DNA from: Lysobacteraceae bacterium
GTDB lineage: Bacteria > Pseudomonadota > Gammaproteobacteria > Xanthomonadales > Ahniellaceae
Direction of reading: 5' to 3'
Length of the DNA stretch: 64,000 nt
NCBI GenBank assembly: GCA_002995625.1
Contig: PVBP01000002.1
Coordinates: forward strand, 22,897-86,896
Shown here one piece after another: positions 22,931 to 33,277 of the stretch. Below the pieces are notes generated by a model that was given only the letters and a program-made list of their open reading frames with translations, made no database searches and was not told where the DNA came from. The position numbers and the translations under genes are program-made. Within the stretch, counting starts at the first letter, position 1. Each line of letters begins with the position of its first letter.

Positions 22931-22946
22931 CCGGCGTCACCGCCGG
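22931..22946 (-). other. hairpin just past the acnA stop
   Basis: On the minus strand CCGGCG-GTGA-CGCCGG, a six-base stem closed by a GNRA-type loop, eight bases after the aconitase stop. There is no T run, so it would be at best a weak or Rho-assisted terminator, or a 3'-end stabiliser. Confidence 0.4.
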
Positions 22947-22954
22947 TTGCCGCT

Positions 22955-25663
<2,709 letters not shown>

Positions 25664-25724
25664 GGGAGTACTCCGGGCAGGAGGGGCAAGGCGCCGGGCG
25701 CGCGCCCGGGCCGGAAAGCCCTCG

Positions 25725-25730
25725 ATTATC
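25725..25730 (-). promoter_or_regulatory. candidate -10 element for acnA
   Basis: GATAAT on the minus strand, 61 bases before the acnA ATG, in the 185-base gap divergent from hisS. It is the best TATAAT-like site in that gap; no convincing -35. Confidence 0.4.
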
Positions 25731-25796
25731 GCCGATCCGCCGGGGTCCGGGCCATCACGGCACCGTCCGGCGCGGCGCAAGTCGCGACGCAGGCGC

Positions 25797-25802
25797 TAAC
25801 CT
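25797..25802 (+). promoter_or_regulatory. candidate -10 element for hisS
   Basis: TAACCT followed by TGCCGG, 46 bases before the hisS ATG. It fits the TAnnnT pattern of the window. Confidence 0.35.
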
Positions 25803-25848
25803 TGCCGGTCCGCGGCGCCAGCCGCACAGCCCCGACCGGTCGCCGCCG

Positions 25849-27228
25849 ATGAGCCCGATCAAGCCGCGCACGATGCCCGGCGTCCTCGAACTCCTCCCGC
25901 TCGAGCAGATCGCCTTCCAGGGCATGCTCGACACGATCCGGCGCCAGTTCGAGCGTTTCGGTTTCCTGCCGGTCGAGACTCCGGCGATCGAGCTCTCCGA
26001 CATCCTGCTGACCAAGAGCGGCGGAGAGACCGAGCGGCAGGTGTACTTCGTGCAGTCGACCGGCTCGCTCAGGCAGGGCGATCGTCCGGAGCTCGCGCTG
26101 CGGTTCGACCTCACGGTGCCGCTCGCGCGCTATGTCGCGCAGCACGAGCACGAGCTCGGCTTCCCGTTCCGCCGCTACCAGATCCAGCGCGTCTACCGCG
26201 GCGAATCGGCGCAGCGCGGCCGCTTCCGCGAGTTCTACCAGTGCGACATCGACGTGATCGGCAAGGACCGGCTGTCGATCCGCTACGACGCCGAGATGCC
26301 GGCCGTGATCCACGCCGTGTTCAAGGACCTCGCGGTCGGCCCGTTCACGATCGAGCTCAACAACCGCAAGCTGATCCGCGGCTTCTTCGAGTCGCTCGGG
26401 ATCGGTGATCCGGAGCGCCAGACCCTGGTGCTGCGCGAGGTCGACAAGCTCGACAAGCGCGGCCGCGAGGCGGTGGCCGCGACGCTGGCGGCCGAGCCCT
26501 TCGCGCTGGCGTCATCCGTGGTCGAGCGGATCATGGCCTTCGTCGCGACCCGCTCGAGCGGCCACGACGATGCACTCGCGCGCCTCGCGCCGCTCGAGGC
26601 GGCCGGCGGCACGCTGGGCGAGGGCGCGGCCGAGCTGCGCGAGGTCCTGGCCATGGTGCGCGCGCTCGGCGTGCCCGAATCGGACTACGCGATCAACTTC
26701 TCGATCGCCCGCGGCCTCGACTACTACACGGGCACCGTCTACGAAACGAAGCTCGACGACTACCCGCAGATCGGTTCGGTCTGCTCCGGCGGCCGCTACG
26801 AGAACCTTGCGAGCCACTACACGAACTCCCGGCTGCCCGGTGTCGGCATCTCGATCGGCGCGACGCGCCTGTTCTGGCAGCTGCGCGAGGCCGGGCTGAT
26901 CCGGACCGCGGAAAGCTCGGTCGCGGTGCTGGTCGCGCAGCTCGACGAGTCGGATCTGACGCACTACCTCGGCCTCGCGAACGAGCTGCGGCGCGCCGGG
27001 ATCGCGACCGAGGTGCAGCTCGAGCCGCGCAAGCTGGCGCGCCAGTTCCAGTACGCCGACAAGGCCGGCATCCGCTTCGTCGCGATGCTCGGTCCGGACG
27101 AGCGCGCGAAGGGCGTGGTCGCGGTCAAGGACCTGCGGCGCGGCGAGCAGTTCGAGGTTGCGCGCCAGGAGCTCGCGAAGACGCTGCGCGTCGAACTCGA
27201 GCAGGCCGCCGCGATGCGCGGGCGCTGA
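25849..27228 (+). CDS. hisS: histidine-tRNA ligase
   Basis: 459 residues. Class II motifs are seen: motif 2 [20 protein letters not shown] around 125-145, the histidine motifs RGLDYYTG near 288 and [11 protein letters not shown] near 312, and motif 3 [15 protein letters not shown] near 335. A C-terminal anticodon-binding domain starts at about 365. The complete set argues for a true synthetase rather than the HisZ regulatory paralogue. No strong ribosome binding site precedes the ATG. The lyase homologue starts three bases after the stop, so the two are almost certainly cotranscribed. Confidence 0.94.
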   Translation: MSPIKPRTMPGVLELLPLEQIAFQGMLDTIRRQFERFGFLPVETPAIELSDILLTKSGGETERQVYFVQSTGSLRQGDRPELALRFDLTVPLARYVAQHEHELGFPFRRYQIQRVYRGESAQRGRFREFYQCDIDVIGKDRLSIRYDAEMPAVIHAVFKDLAVGPFTIELNNRKLIRGFFESLGIGDPERQTLVLREVDKLDKRGREAVAATLAAEPFALASSVVERIMAFVATRSSGHDDALARLAPLEAAGGTLGEGAAELREVLAMVRALGVPESDYAINFSIARGLDYYTGTVYETKLDDYPQIGSVCSGGRYENLASHYTNSRLPGVGISIGATRLFWQLREAGLIRTAESSVAVLVAQLDESDLTHYLGLANELRRAGIATEVQLEPRKLARQFQYADKAGIRFVAMLGPDERAKGVVAVKDLRRGEQFEVARQELAKTLRVELEQAAAMRGR

Positions 27229-27231
27229 GCG

Positions 27232-29139
27232 ATGGACGCCGTCGTCCTCGACGGGCGCAGCCTCGACCGCGCCCGGCTGGTGCGGATCGCCGAGGGCAAG
27301 GCCCGGGTGGCCCTCGACCCCGCGCGGCTCGCCGAGGTCGACCGCTGCGCCGCCTTCCTGGCCGGACAGGTGACCCGCGGCGAGCCGATCTACGGCGTCA
27401 CCACCGGTTTCGGCAGCAACGCCGACCGGCTGCTCGGCGCGCACCGCGCGCGCGACGAGCTGCCCGGTGGGAATCCCGAGCCCCGCGACGAGCCGCTGAC
27501 CGCCGAGCTCCAGCGCAACCTCGTGATCTCGCACGCGGTCTGCGTCGGTGAGCCGCTGCCGCCCGAGGTCGTGCGCGCGATGCTCGCGATCCGGATCAAC
27601 ACGCTGCTGCGCGGCCACTCCGGACTGCGCGCGGCCACGGTCGAGGCGCTGGCGGCGATGCTGAACGCGGGCGTCGTGCCGATCGTGCCGCGCCTCGGGT
27701 CGGTCGGCGCGAGCGGCGACCTCGCGCCGCTCTCGCACCTCGCGATCGTGCTGCTGGGCGGTGGCGAGGCGTGGTACGGCGGGATCCGCATGTCCGGAGC
27801 CGAGGCGCTGCGACGCGCCGGGCTTGCGCCGATCGCGTTGAGCTTCAAGGAGGGGCTCGCGCTCAACAACGGGACCGCGCAGATGCTGGCGTGCGCGGTG
27901 CTGGCGCTCGACCGGCTCGAGCGGGTGATCGCGCATGCCGATCTTGCGGCGGCGATGTCGCTCGAGGCCTTCGCCGGACGCGGCAGCGCGTTCCGCGAGG
28001 ACGTGCACGCGCTGCGGCCGCACCCGGGCCAGGTCGCCTCGGCCGAGCGGCTGCGGCGGCTCGTCGCAGGCTCGACCCTGGTCGACATCGCCTACCACCT
28101 CGTGCCCCGGTTCCGTCCGTGGCACGCGCGGGCATGGCCCGACCCCGCCGACTGGCACCATCGTTTCGACCTCGCCTGGGACTGGGTCCCTCCCGGCCAG
28201 CGCCATGGCCGCGAGGCGTTCTACACGCGCTTCCTGCCGTTCCGGGGCGGCAAGAAGCACCAGCCGCAGGACGCCTATTCGCTGCGCTGCACGCCGCAGG
28301 TGCACGGTGCGGTCCGCGATGCGCTGGCGCATGCCGCGCGCGTGGTCGAGATCGAACTGAACGCGGTCACCGACAACCCGCTGATCTTCCCGGATCATCC
28401 CGATCCCCGCCATATCGAGGATCAGGTCGTCTCGGCGGGCCATTTCCACGGGATGCCGATCGCGCTCGCGATGAGTGCGGTCAAGGCCGCGATCCCGGTC
28501 CTTGCGTCGATCTCGGAGCGGCGGCTCAACAAGCTGGTCGATCCCGCGACCAACGACGGCCTGCCGGCCTTCCTCGTCGGCAACGAGGATGCGACCGACT
28601 CGGGGCTGATGATCGTGCAGTACACGGCGGCGGCGATCGTCAACGATCTCGCGAGCCGCGCCCACCCGGCCGCGGTCTATTCGATCCCGACCAGCGCCAA
28701 CGCCGAGGACCACGTCTCGATGGGGGCCAACGAGGCGCGCCACGTGCTCGACATGGCGGCCGACGCCGAGCGGGTCGTCGCGCTGGAGCTGATGGTTGCC
28801 GCGCAGGCGCTCGACTATCGGCGCGACATGCTGAATGCGGCGCGCGCGCTCGCGGCGAAGGGCGATCTCGAGACGCTCGCCGGCAAGGTCGAGAACCGTC
28901 CCGAGCCGGGCGCTCCGGACCGCGCCGCCTTCGAGGCCGAGGTCGCGGCGCTGGCGGCAGCGCTGGCGTCGGCCGGCGACTTCCATCCCGCCCCCGCGGT
29001 GGCGGCGGCGCACGCGGCGAGTCGGCGCCGGATCGGCTTCGTCGATCGCGACCGCGCGCTCGACCGCGACGTGCGCGTGATCGTGGAACTGGTTGCGTCG
29101 GGTGTGCTGCTCGACCTGCCGGAGGCGTCTTCCGGCTGA
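27232..29139 (+). CDS. aromatic amino acid lyase (HAL/PAL family), enlarged
   Basis: 635 residues against about 510 for ordinary HutH. The MIO prosthetic-group triad ASG is at 160-162 in GSVGASGDLAPLSH, and YGVTTGFGSN at 54-63, LALNNGTAQ, QDAYSLRC at 346-353 and EIELNAVTDNPL are all conserved, so the enzyme should be an active ammonia lyase forming the MIO group. Between the helix ending AGS (279-281) and QDAYSLRC there are 64 residues where HutH has about a dozen; the extra piece is rich in Trp, His, Arg and Pro. The rest of the extra length is at the C-terminus. Histidine is the likely substrate by similarity, but no other hut gene is near, and Phe, Tyr or an aminomutase activity are possible. 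It lies three bases after hisS. Confidence 0.85.
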   Translation: MDAVVLDGRSLDRARLVRIAEGKARVALDPARLAEVDRCAAFLAGQVTRGEPIYGVTTGFGSNADRLLGAHRARDELPGGNPEPRDEPLTAELQRNLVISHAVCVGEPLPPEVVRAMLAIRINTLLRGHSGLRAATVEALAAMLNAGVVPIVPRLGSVGASGDLAPLSHLAIVLLGGGEAWYGGIRMSGAEALRRAGLAPIALSFKEGLALNNGTAQMLACAVLALDRLERVIAHADLAAAMSLEAFAGRGSAFREDVHALRPHPGQVASAERLRRLVAGSTLVDIAYHLVPRFRPWHARAWPDPADWHHRFDLAWDWVPPGQRHGREAFYTRFLPFRGGKKHQPQDAYSLRCTPQVHGAVRDALAHAARVVEIELNAVTDNPLIFPDHPDPRHIEDQVVSAGHFHGMPIALAMSAVKAAIPVLASISERRLNKLVDPATNDGLPAFLVGNEDATDSGLMIVQYTAAAIVNDLASRAHPAAVYSIPTSANAEDHVSMGANEARHVLDMAADAERVVALELMVAAQALDYRRDMLNAARALAAKGDLETLAGKVENRPEPGAPDRAAFEAEVAALAAALASAGDFHPAPAVAAAHAASRRRIGFVDRDRALDRDVRVIVELVASGVLLDLPEASSG

Positions 29140-29140
29140 T

Positions 29141-29157
29141 TGCTGTACTGCAGCAAA
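29141..29157. promoter_or_regulatory. inverted repeat in the leader before the HPF-like gene
   Basis: TTGCTG-TACTG-CAGCAA directly after the lyase stop. The right arm can pair instead with a downstream TTTCGTTGCAG (about 29167-29177), so two mutually exclusive stems are possible. No T run follows. It could be an operator, or an RNA switch or attenuator. Confidence 0.4.
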
Positions 29158-29292
29158 GTTCAGGTTTCGTTGCAGTTCAGCACCCGCGGGAACCGGCGCG
29201 AATGCCTCGGGTCTCTTGGTGGCTGGCCGGCAGCGGACGCGTGCCATGAGGCCGGTCGGCGCACCCGAACCCATCCGAGGAGGCCAACAACC

Positions 29293-29664
29293 ATGCGCAT
29301 TCGAGTCTTGAACCGCAGCCATCAGGCAGGCATCGACAACGAGCAGGCGGTCGAGCGCCGCAGCTCGTTCATCCTCGATCGCTTCGCGAGCATGATCCGC
29401 GAGCTTCGCGTCCGGATCGTCGACGAGAACGGCCCCAAGGGTGGCATCGACCAGCGTTGCGAGGTCGGCGTCGAGCTGACGGACGGTCGGCGACTGCGCG
29501 CCCGCGCTCGGGCCGGGCTGATTCCGGACGCGATCGATCGGGCGCTGCGCAGGATCGCCGTGGCCCTGTCGCGCGACCAGGCCCGGCGCGTCAGCGAGCG
29601 ACGTCGCGTGCCCTGGCTGCGCCGCGCGGCGCGCGGCCGCAGCGTCGGCCCGATTCCGGGCTGA
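29293..29664 (+). CDS. HPF/RaiA-family ribosome-associated protein
   Basis: 123 residues. The N-terminal ~95 residues fit the ribosome hibernation factor fold (S30AE): strands and helices with RELRVRIVDENGPKGG, RCEVGVEL and a long basic helix ending in SRDQARRVSERRR. Such proteins occupy the mRNA/tRNA channel of the 30S subunit and silence ribosomes in stationary phase or stress. It lacks the dimerising C-terminal domain of long HPF. AGGAGG lies about nine bases before ATG 29293, which decides the start against longer upstream frames. The tail is Arg-rich. It stands between the lyase and phoX with its own leader. Confidence 0.8.
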   Translation: MRIRVLNRSHQAGIDNEQAVERRSSFILDRFASMIRELRVRIVDENGPKGGIDQRCEVGVELTDGRRLRARARAGLIPDAIDRALRRIAVALSRDQARRVSERRRVPWLRRAARGRSVGPIPG

Positions 29665-29705
29665 CCCTCACCGGACGGCAGCGCGCCCGTGCGGCGCGCT
29701 GCCAT

Positions 29706-29748
29706 CGGAATGAAAGCATTCCGTCACCTGAAGTCAGCCGCCTCGTCA
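29706..29748 (+). promoter_or_regulatory. inverted repeat and GTCA repeats upstream of phoX
   Basis: CGGAATG-AAAG-CATTCCG is a perfect seven-base inverted repeat at 29706-29723. It runs into three GTCA motifs at 29723, 29733 and 29745, spaced 10 and 12 (22 in total, twice the 11-base Pho-box step). A PhoB site is therefore possible though imperfect. A TATCCC at 29778-29783 could be the -10, 19 bases before the phoX ATG. Confidence 0.4.
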
Positions 29749-29801
29749 TCCGCCTTGCGCACCATCTCGGGGCCCGCTATCCCGCGGTCCGGAGAGCCAG
29801 C

Positions 29802-31832
29802 ATGGAACGTGATGACACGATCGATCCGAGCGTGACTGTCGCCTATGGCGAAGTCGATTTCGATACCGAGATCAGCAACACCAGCAGCAACCCCCACTTC
29901 GCGGACGTCCTTCAGAAGAGCCTCGAGCGCCGTGGCTTCCTGAAGGGGTCGCTCGGCGCGGCCATCGGCCTCGCCCTCGCCGGCCAGGCGCTCGACGCCG
30001 AAGCGAAGACCCCGATCGCCGAAGAGCTCGAGCGCAACTTCCTCGAGAGCATCAAGAATCTCGGCGGGCTGCCGACGCGCCCGGCCTTCCAGCCGGTCCC
30101 GGTCTCGCGACCGGCCTTCCCGAACGGCGTGCTCGTGCCGCTGGGCTACTCGGTCGACGTGATCCTGAAGTGGGGCGAGCCGATCACCGGCAGCTACCCG
30201 GCCTACAAGCCCGACGGCACCAACACCGGCGCCGAGCAGGAGCAGCAGGTCGGCCAGCACCATGACGGGATGCACTATTTCGCGATCCCGCAGTTCGACC
30301 CGAACCAGCGCGGCATCCTGTGCGTGAACCACGAATACATCGAGCAGCGCTACTTGCTGCCGGACGGCGCGAACCTGACCCAACGCGATCCGGACCACGT
30401 GCGCAAGGAGATCGCGGCGCACGGCGTCTCGATCGTCGAGATCCAGCGCAACGCGAACAACCGCTGGGAAGTCGTGCGCGGCCCGTACAACCGCCGGATC
30501 ACCGCGGCGACCCCGATGGAGATCACCGGACCGGTCCGCGGTCACCCGAAGGTGCGGACCAAGTACAGCCCGACCGGCACGATGACGCGCGGGACCATCA
30601 ACAACTGCGCGCACGGCTTCACCCCCTGGGGCACGTACCTGACCTGCGAGGAGAACTGGGCCGGCTATTTCGTCAACCGTGACGCCCAGCGCCCGCGCGA
30701 GCACACCCGATACGGCGTCGCGACGGCCAACGCGCGCTACCGCTGGGACCAGGTCGAGGAGCGCTTCGACTGCAGCGTGAAGGGCGCGACCGCGGCCGAC
30801 GATTTCCGCAACGAGGTGAACACCCAGGGCTGGGTGGTCGAGATCAATCCGTTCGACCCGAGCTCCACGCCGAAGAAGCGCACCGCGCTCGGTCGCTTCG
30901 CGCACGAGGGCGCCTGGTTCGCGCCGTTCCGGGCCGGGAATCCGGCGGTCTACTACCTCGGCGACGACGCGCAGAACGAGTACATCTACAAGTTCGTGTC
31001 CGCGAAGCCGTGGGTGCCGCTGCTGACCGATCCGGACATCCTCGAGACCGGCACCCTGTACGTCGCGCGCTTCAACGAGGACGGCACCGGCGACTGGCTC
31101 CCGCTCGACATCAACGACGCCGGCTTCCGCGCTCGGGCGGCGGCGGCGAACGTGACCTTCACCGACCAGGGTGATGTGCTCATCAACACGCGGCTCGCGG
31201 CCGACGTCGCCGGCGGGACGCGCATGGACCGTCCCGAGTGGGGCGCGGTCGATCCGCGGACCGGGATCGCGTACATGACGCTGACCAACAACAGCGCCCG
31301 CACCGCGGCCCAGGTGAATGCCTCGAACCCGCGCGGACCGAACCCGTTCGGTCACATCATCCGCTGGCGCGAGCAGAACGACGACGCCAAGTCGCTGCGC
31401 TTCGAATGGAGCATTCTGCTGCTCTCGGGCACCGAGACCGACAGCCGCAACTTCGCTGCTGGCCCGGAGGCGCGCCTCAACACGGCGAGCATCCACGCGA
31501 GCCCGGACGGCCTGTGGTTCGACCGCGCGGGCCTGCTCTGGATCCAGACCGACATGTCGGGGACCCAGCAGTCGGCCGGTCCGTTCGGCGAGAACGCAAT
31601 GCTGGCGATGGACGTGCGCACCGGCGACATCCGGCGCTTCTTCGTTGGTCCCTCTGGCCAGGAAGTGACCGGAGTCGACACGACGCCGAACCTGCGCACG
31701 ATGTTCGTCAACATCCAGCATCCGCAGGAAGGTCGTCCGAACGATCCCGCCTGGCCGGACGGTCCGGGCACCCGCCCGCGCTCGGCGACCGTGGTCGTGA
31801 CCAAGAACGACGGCGGCATCATCGGGACCTGA
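29802..31832 (+). CDS. phoX: PhoX-family phosphatase, Tat-exported
   Basis: 676 residues of the PhoX/DUF839 family. A twin-arginine signal RRGFLKGSLG begins at residue 43 and is followed by a hydrophobic AAIGLALAG stretch, so the protein is exported folded to the periplasm. The mature part has PhoX features: CVNHEY, NCAHGFTPWGTYLTCEENWAGYF (here given as two pieces, NCAHGFTPWG and TCEENW), GRFAHEGAW and NIQHPQE near the C-terminus. Known members are phosphomonoesterases using Ca2+ and Fe3+ and are induced by phosphate starvation. ATG 29802 has GGAGAG upstream. A strong terminator follows. Confidence 0.93.
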   Translation: MERDDTIDPSVTVAYGEVDFDTEISNTSSNPHFADVLQKSLERRGFLKGSLGAAIGLALAGQALDAEAKTPIAEELERNFLESIKNLGGLPTRPAFQPVPVSRPAFPNGVLVPLGYSVDVILKWGEPITGSYPAYKPDGTNTGAEQEQQVGQHHDGMHYFAIPQFDPNQRGILCVNHEYIEQRYLLPDGANLTQRDPDHVRKEIAAHGVSIVEIQRNANNRWEVVRGPYNRRITAATPMEITGPVRGHPKVRTKYSPTGTMTRGTINNCAHGFTPWGTYLTCEENWAGYFVNRDAQRPREHTRYGVATANARYRWDQVEERFDCSVKGATAADDFRNEVNTQGWVVEINPFDPSSTPKKRTALGRFAHEGAWFAPFRAGNPAVYYLGDDAQNEYIYKFVSAKPWVPLLTDPDILETGTLYVARFNEDGTGDWLPLDINDAGFRARAAAANVTFTDQGDVLINTRLAADVAGGTRMDRPEWGAVDPRTGIAYMTLTNNSARTAAQVNASNPRGPNPFGHIIRWREQNDDAKSLRFEWSILLLSGTETDSRNFAAGPEARLNTASIHASPDGLWFDRAGLLWIQTDMSGTQQSAGPFGENAMLAMDVRTGDIRRFFVGPSGQEVTGVDTTPNLRTMFVNIQHPQEGRPNDPAWPDGPGTRPRSATVVVTKNDGGIIGT

Positions 31833-31866
31833 GCCCCGCCCGCGTCTCGGCGAACACGCTGTTGCG

Positions 31867-31892
31867 AAAACGCCGCCCTCGGGCGGCGTTTT
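31867..31892. terminator. bidirectional Rho-independent terminator
   Basis: AAAACGCCGCCC then TC then GGGCGGCGTTTT: a perfect 12-base stem with A4 and T4 ends, followed by CCTTT on the plus strand. It lies between the convergent phoX and msrB genes and can serve both. It is the clearest intrinsic terminator in the window. Confidence 0.92.
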
Positions 31893-31953
31893 CCTTTCCG
31901 GCTCCATCGAGGCGGCCGGTTCGGCGATCCGCCCGGCCGGGCCGGTCGATGCC

Positions 31954-32454
31954 TCAGGCCGACGGGCGAAACACCAGTGCGACCCCGTTCATGCAGTAGC
32001 GCTTTCCGGTCGGCGGCGGGCCATCGTCGAACACATGTCCGAGGTGGCCGCCGCAGCGGCGGCAATGGACCTCGGTCCGGACCATGAACCAGCTGCGGTC
32101 GACTCGGTGGCCGACCGCGCCCTCGATCGGCTGCCAGAAGCTGGGCCAACCGGTTCCGGAGTCGTACTTCGTCGAGGCGTCGAACAGCGGAAGGTCGCAG
32201 CCGGCGCAATGGAACACGCCGGGACGCTTCTCGCGATCGAGCGGGCTCGACCCGGCGCGCTCGGTGCCATGTTGCCGGAGCACCCGGTACTGCTCCGGCG
32301 TCAGCCGCCGCCGCCAATCCTCGTCCGGCAGGACGAACTCGAAGCGATCCTGGTCGGCACGCGCGGTGCCCTTGCCCGAGCCGATCATCAGTAGCCCTCC
32401 CGTCCAACCGAGCGCCACGCTGGCAGCCAGCAGCCCGCGTCGATCGATGCCCAT
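31954..32454 (-). CDS. msrB: peptide-methionine (R)-S-oxide reductase MsrB, exported
   Basis: 166 residues. It reduces the R form of methionine sulfoxide in proteins. Zinc cysteines C83, C86, C131 and C134 (CAGC, CRRC) and the catalytic C154 in RYCMNGVAL are present; no clear resolving cysteine of the classical type is seen. The N-terminus begins MGIDRRGLLAASVALG, a twin-arginine-like signal, so the protein should work in the periplasm. It lies two bases after the msrA stop and is surely cotranscribed with it. Confidence 0.93.
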   Translation of the reverse strand: MGIDRRGLLAASVALGWTGGLLMIGSGKGTARADQDRFEFVLPDEDWRRRLTPEQYRVLRQHGTERAGSSPLDREKRPGVFHCAGCDLPLFDASTKYDSGTGWPSFWQPIEGAVGHRVDRSWFMVRTEVHCRRCGGHLGHVFDDGPPPTGKRYCMNGVALVFRPSA

Positions 32455-32456
32455 CG

Positions 32457-33098
32457 TCAGTCCTTCGGGTCCGAACCCCAGAGCTCGCGCAGGCGCGCGT
32501 CACGACCGCAGTTGAACCGGTACCAGCGGTAGCGCACCGGATTGCGCCGCGCATAGTCCTGATGATAGTCCTCGGCGCGCCAGAACGGCGCGGCGTCGAG
32601 GATCTCGGTATGGATGGTCATGCCGGCGAAGCGCGGGTCGGCCCGAAGCGCGTCCTTCGATGCCTCGGCCAGTTCCCGCTCCTCGGCCGACGCGACGAAG
32701 ATCGCGCTGCGGTACTGCGGACCGACATCGCAGAACTGCCGGTTCGCGACCGTCGGGTCGATGTTGCGCCAGTAGACGTCGAGCAGCTGCCGGTAGCCGA
32801 TCCGCGCCGGGTCCCAGGTCACCTCGACCACCTCGATGTGGCCGCTGCGTCCAGAGGACACCTCCTCGTAGGTGGGATTCGCACCGGGGCCTCCGGCGTA
32901 TCCCGAGACGACGTCGATCACGCCATCGAGCTTCTCGAACGGCGGCTCCATGCACCAGAAGCAGCCGCCGGCGAACACCGATCGGCGCAGGGCCGTGGGC
33001 TCGTCCGGCTGCGAACCCGGTTCGACGGCGGCTCCGGCCGCGGTCGGCGCGACCAACAGCGACAGCACCACGCTGGCGAAGACCCCACGGATCGACAT
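32457..33098 (-). CDS. msrA: peptide-methionine (S)-S-oxide reductase MsrA, exported
   Basis: 213 residues. GCFWC at 45-49 holds the catalytic Cys46. The N-terminal MSIRGVFASVVLSLLVAPTAAGA is described by its parts: a short basic start, a hydrophobic core and an AGA cleavage site near 23, a Sec signal peptide. Conserved EVVEVTWDP and YHQDYARRNP blocks follow. It repairs the S form of methionine sulfoxide in periplasmic proteins. ATG 33098 was chosen because the signal peptide starts there; AGGAGG is 12 bases upstream. With msrB it makes a two-gene operon covering both epimers. Confidence 0.93.
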   Translation of the reverse strand: MSIRGVFASVVLSLLVAPTAAGAAVEPGSQPDEPTALRRSVFAGGCFWCMEPPFEKLDGVIDVVSGYAGGPGANPTYEEVSSGRSGHIEVVEVTWDPARIGYRQLLDVYWRNIDPTVANRQFCDVGPQYRSAIFVASAEERELAEASKDALRADPRFAGMTIHTEILDAAPFWRAEDYHQDYARRNPVRYRWYRFNCGRDARLRELWGSDPKD

Positions 33099-33130
33099 GC
33101 TCGCCGGACCTCCTGGCCGCTCCCGCCTCG

Positions 33131-33136
33131 ACGGTA
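33131..33136 (-). promoter_or_regulatory. candidate -10 element for msrAB
   Basis: TACCGT on the minus strand followed by CGAGGCGG, 32 bases before the msrA ATG; it fits the TAnnnT pattern. Confidence 0.35.
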
Positions 33137-33202
33137 CGCCATCGGCGTGAACGGACCGTCGCCAATCGCCGGGGGCTTGCGTGACGACGACGCGGCCCGG
33201 TC

Positions 33203-33208
33203 TAGCAT
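33203..33208 (+). promoter_or_regulatory. candidate -10 element of a leaderless transcript
   Basis: TAGCAT, six bases, then ATG at 33215. Transcription would start at or next to that ATG. The same hexamer and spacing occur at 57308 on the minus strand. Confidence 0.45.
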
Positions 33209-33214
33209 CCCGCC

Positions 33215-33277
33215 ATGACCGACCACTCGACCCGGCCCCGTGCACACTCCGTCGCCGGTGACGCTGCGAGCTCATGA
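33215..33277 (+). CDS. possible 20-codon leader peptide
   Basis: MTDHSTRPRAHSVAGDAASS, 20 residues, ending in TGA at 33275-33277. The stop overlaps the ATG of the following glycosyltransferase (ATGA), so translating it would deliver ribosomes to that start, which has no good binding site of its own. The candidate -10 six bases upstream would make the mRNA begin at this ATG. It has no run of a single amino acid that would suggest classical attenuation. It could be chance; the precise fit at both ends is the reason for listing it. Confidence 0.4.
   Translation: MTDHSTRPRAHSVAGDAASS

Larger units (their letters stand above)
21824..22954. repeat. gene-free block of hairpin repeats
   Basis: 1131 bases between the alanine symporter and acnA without a credible gene. 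It contains two related 39-base hairpin families in opposite orientation, a 63-base tandem array and a 100-base direct repeat pair, described separately. A decayed relative of the 39-base unit lies near 21912-21950. The unique segments 22621-22731 and 22832-22930 show nothing I can identify. Open frames of 200 or more codons cross the array on both strands only because its 63-base period is a multiple of three. Confidence 0.9.

Noticed and set aside
25849..27228. HisZ, the ATP phosphoribosyltransferase regulatory subunit, instead of HisS
   Set aside because: The anticodon-binding domain and all histidine-specific motifs are present, and no hisG is adjacent.
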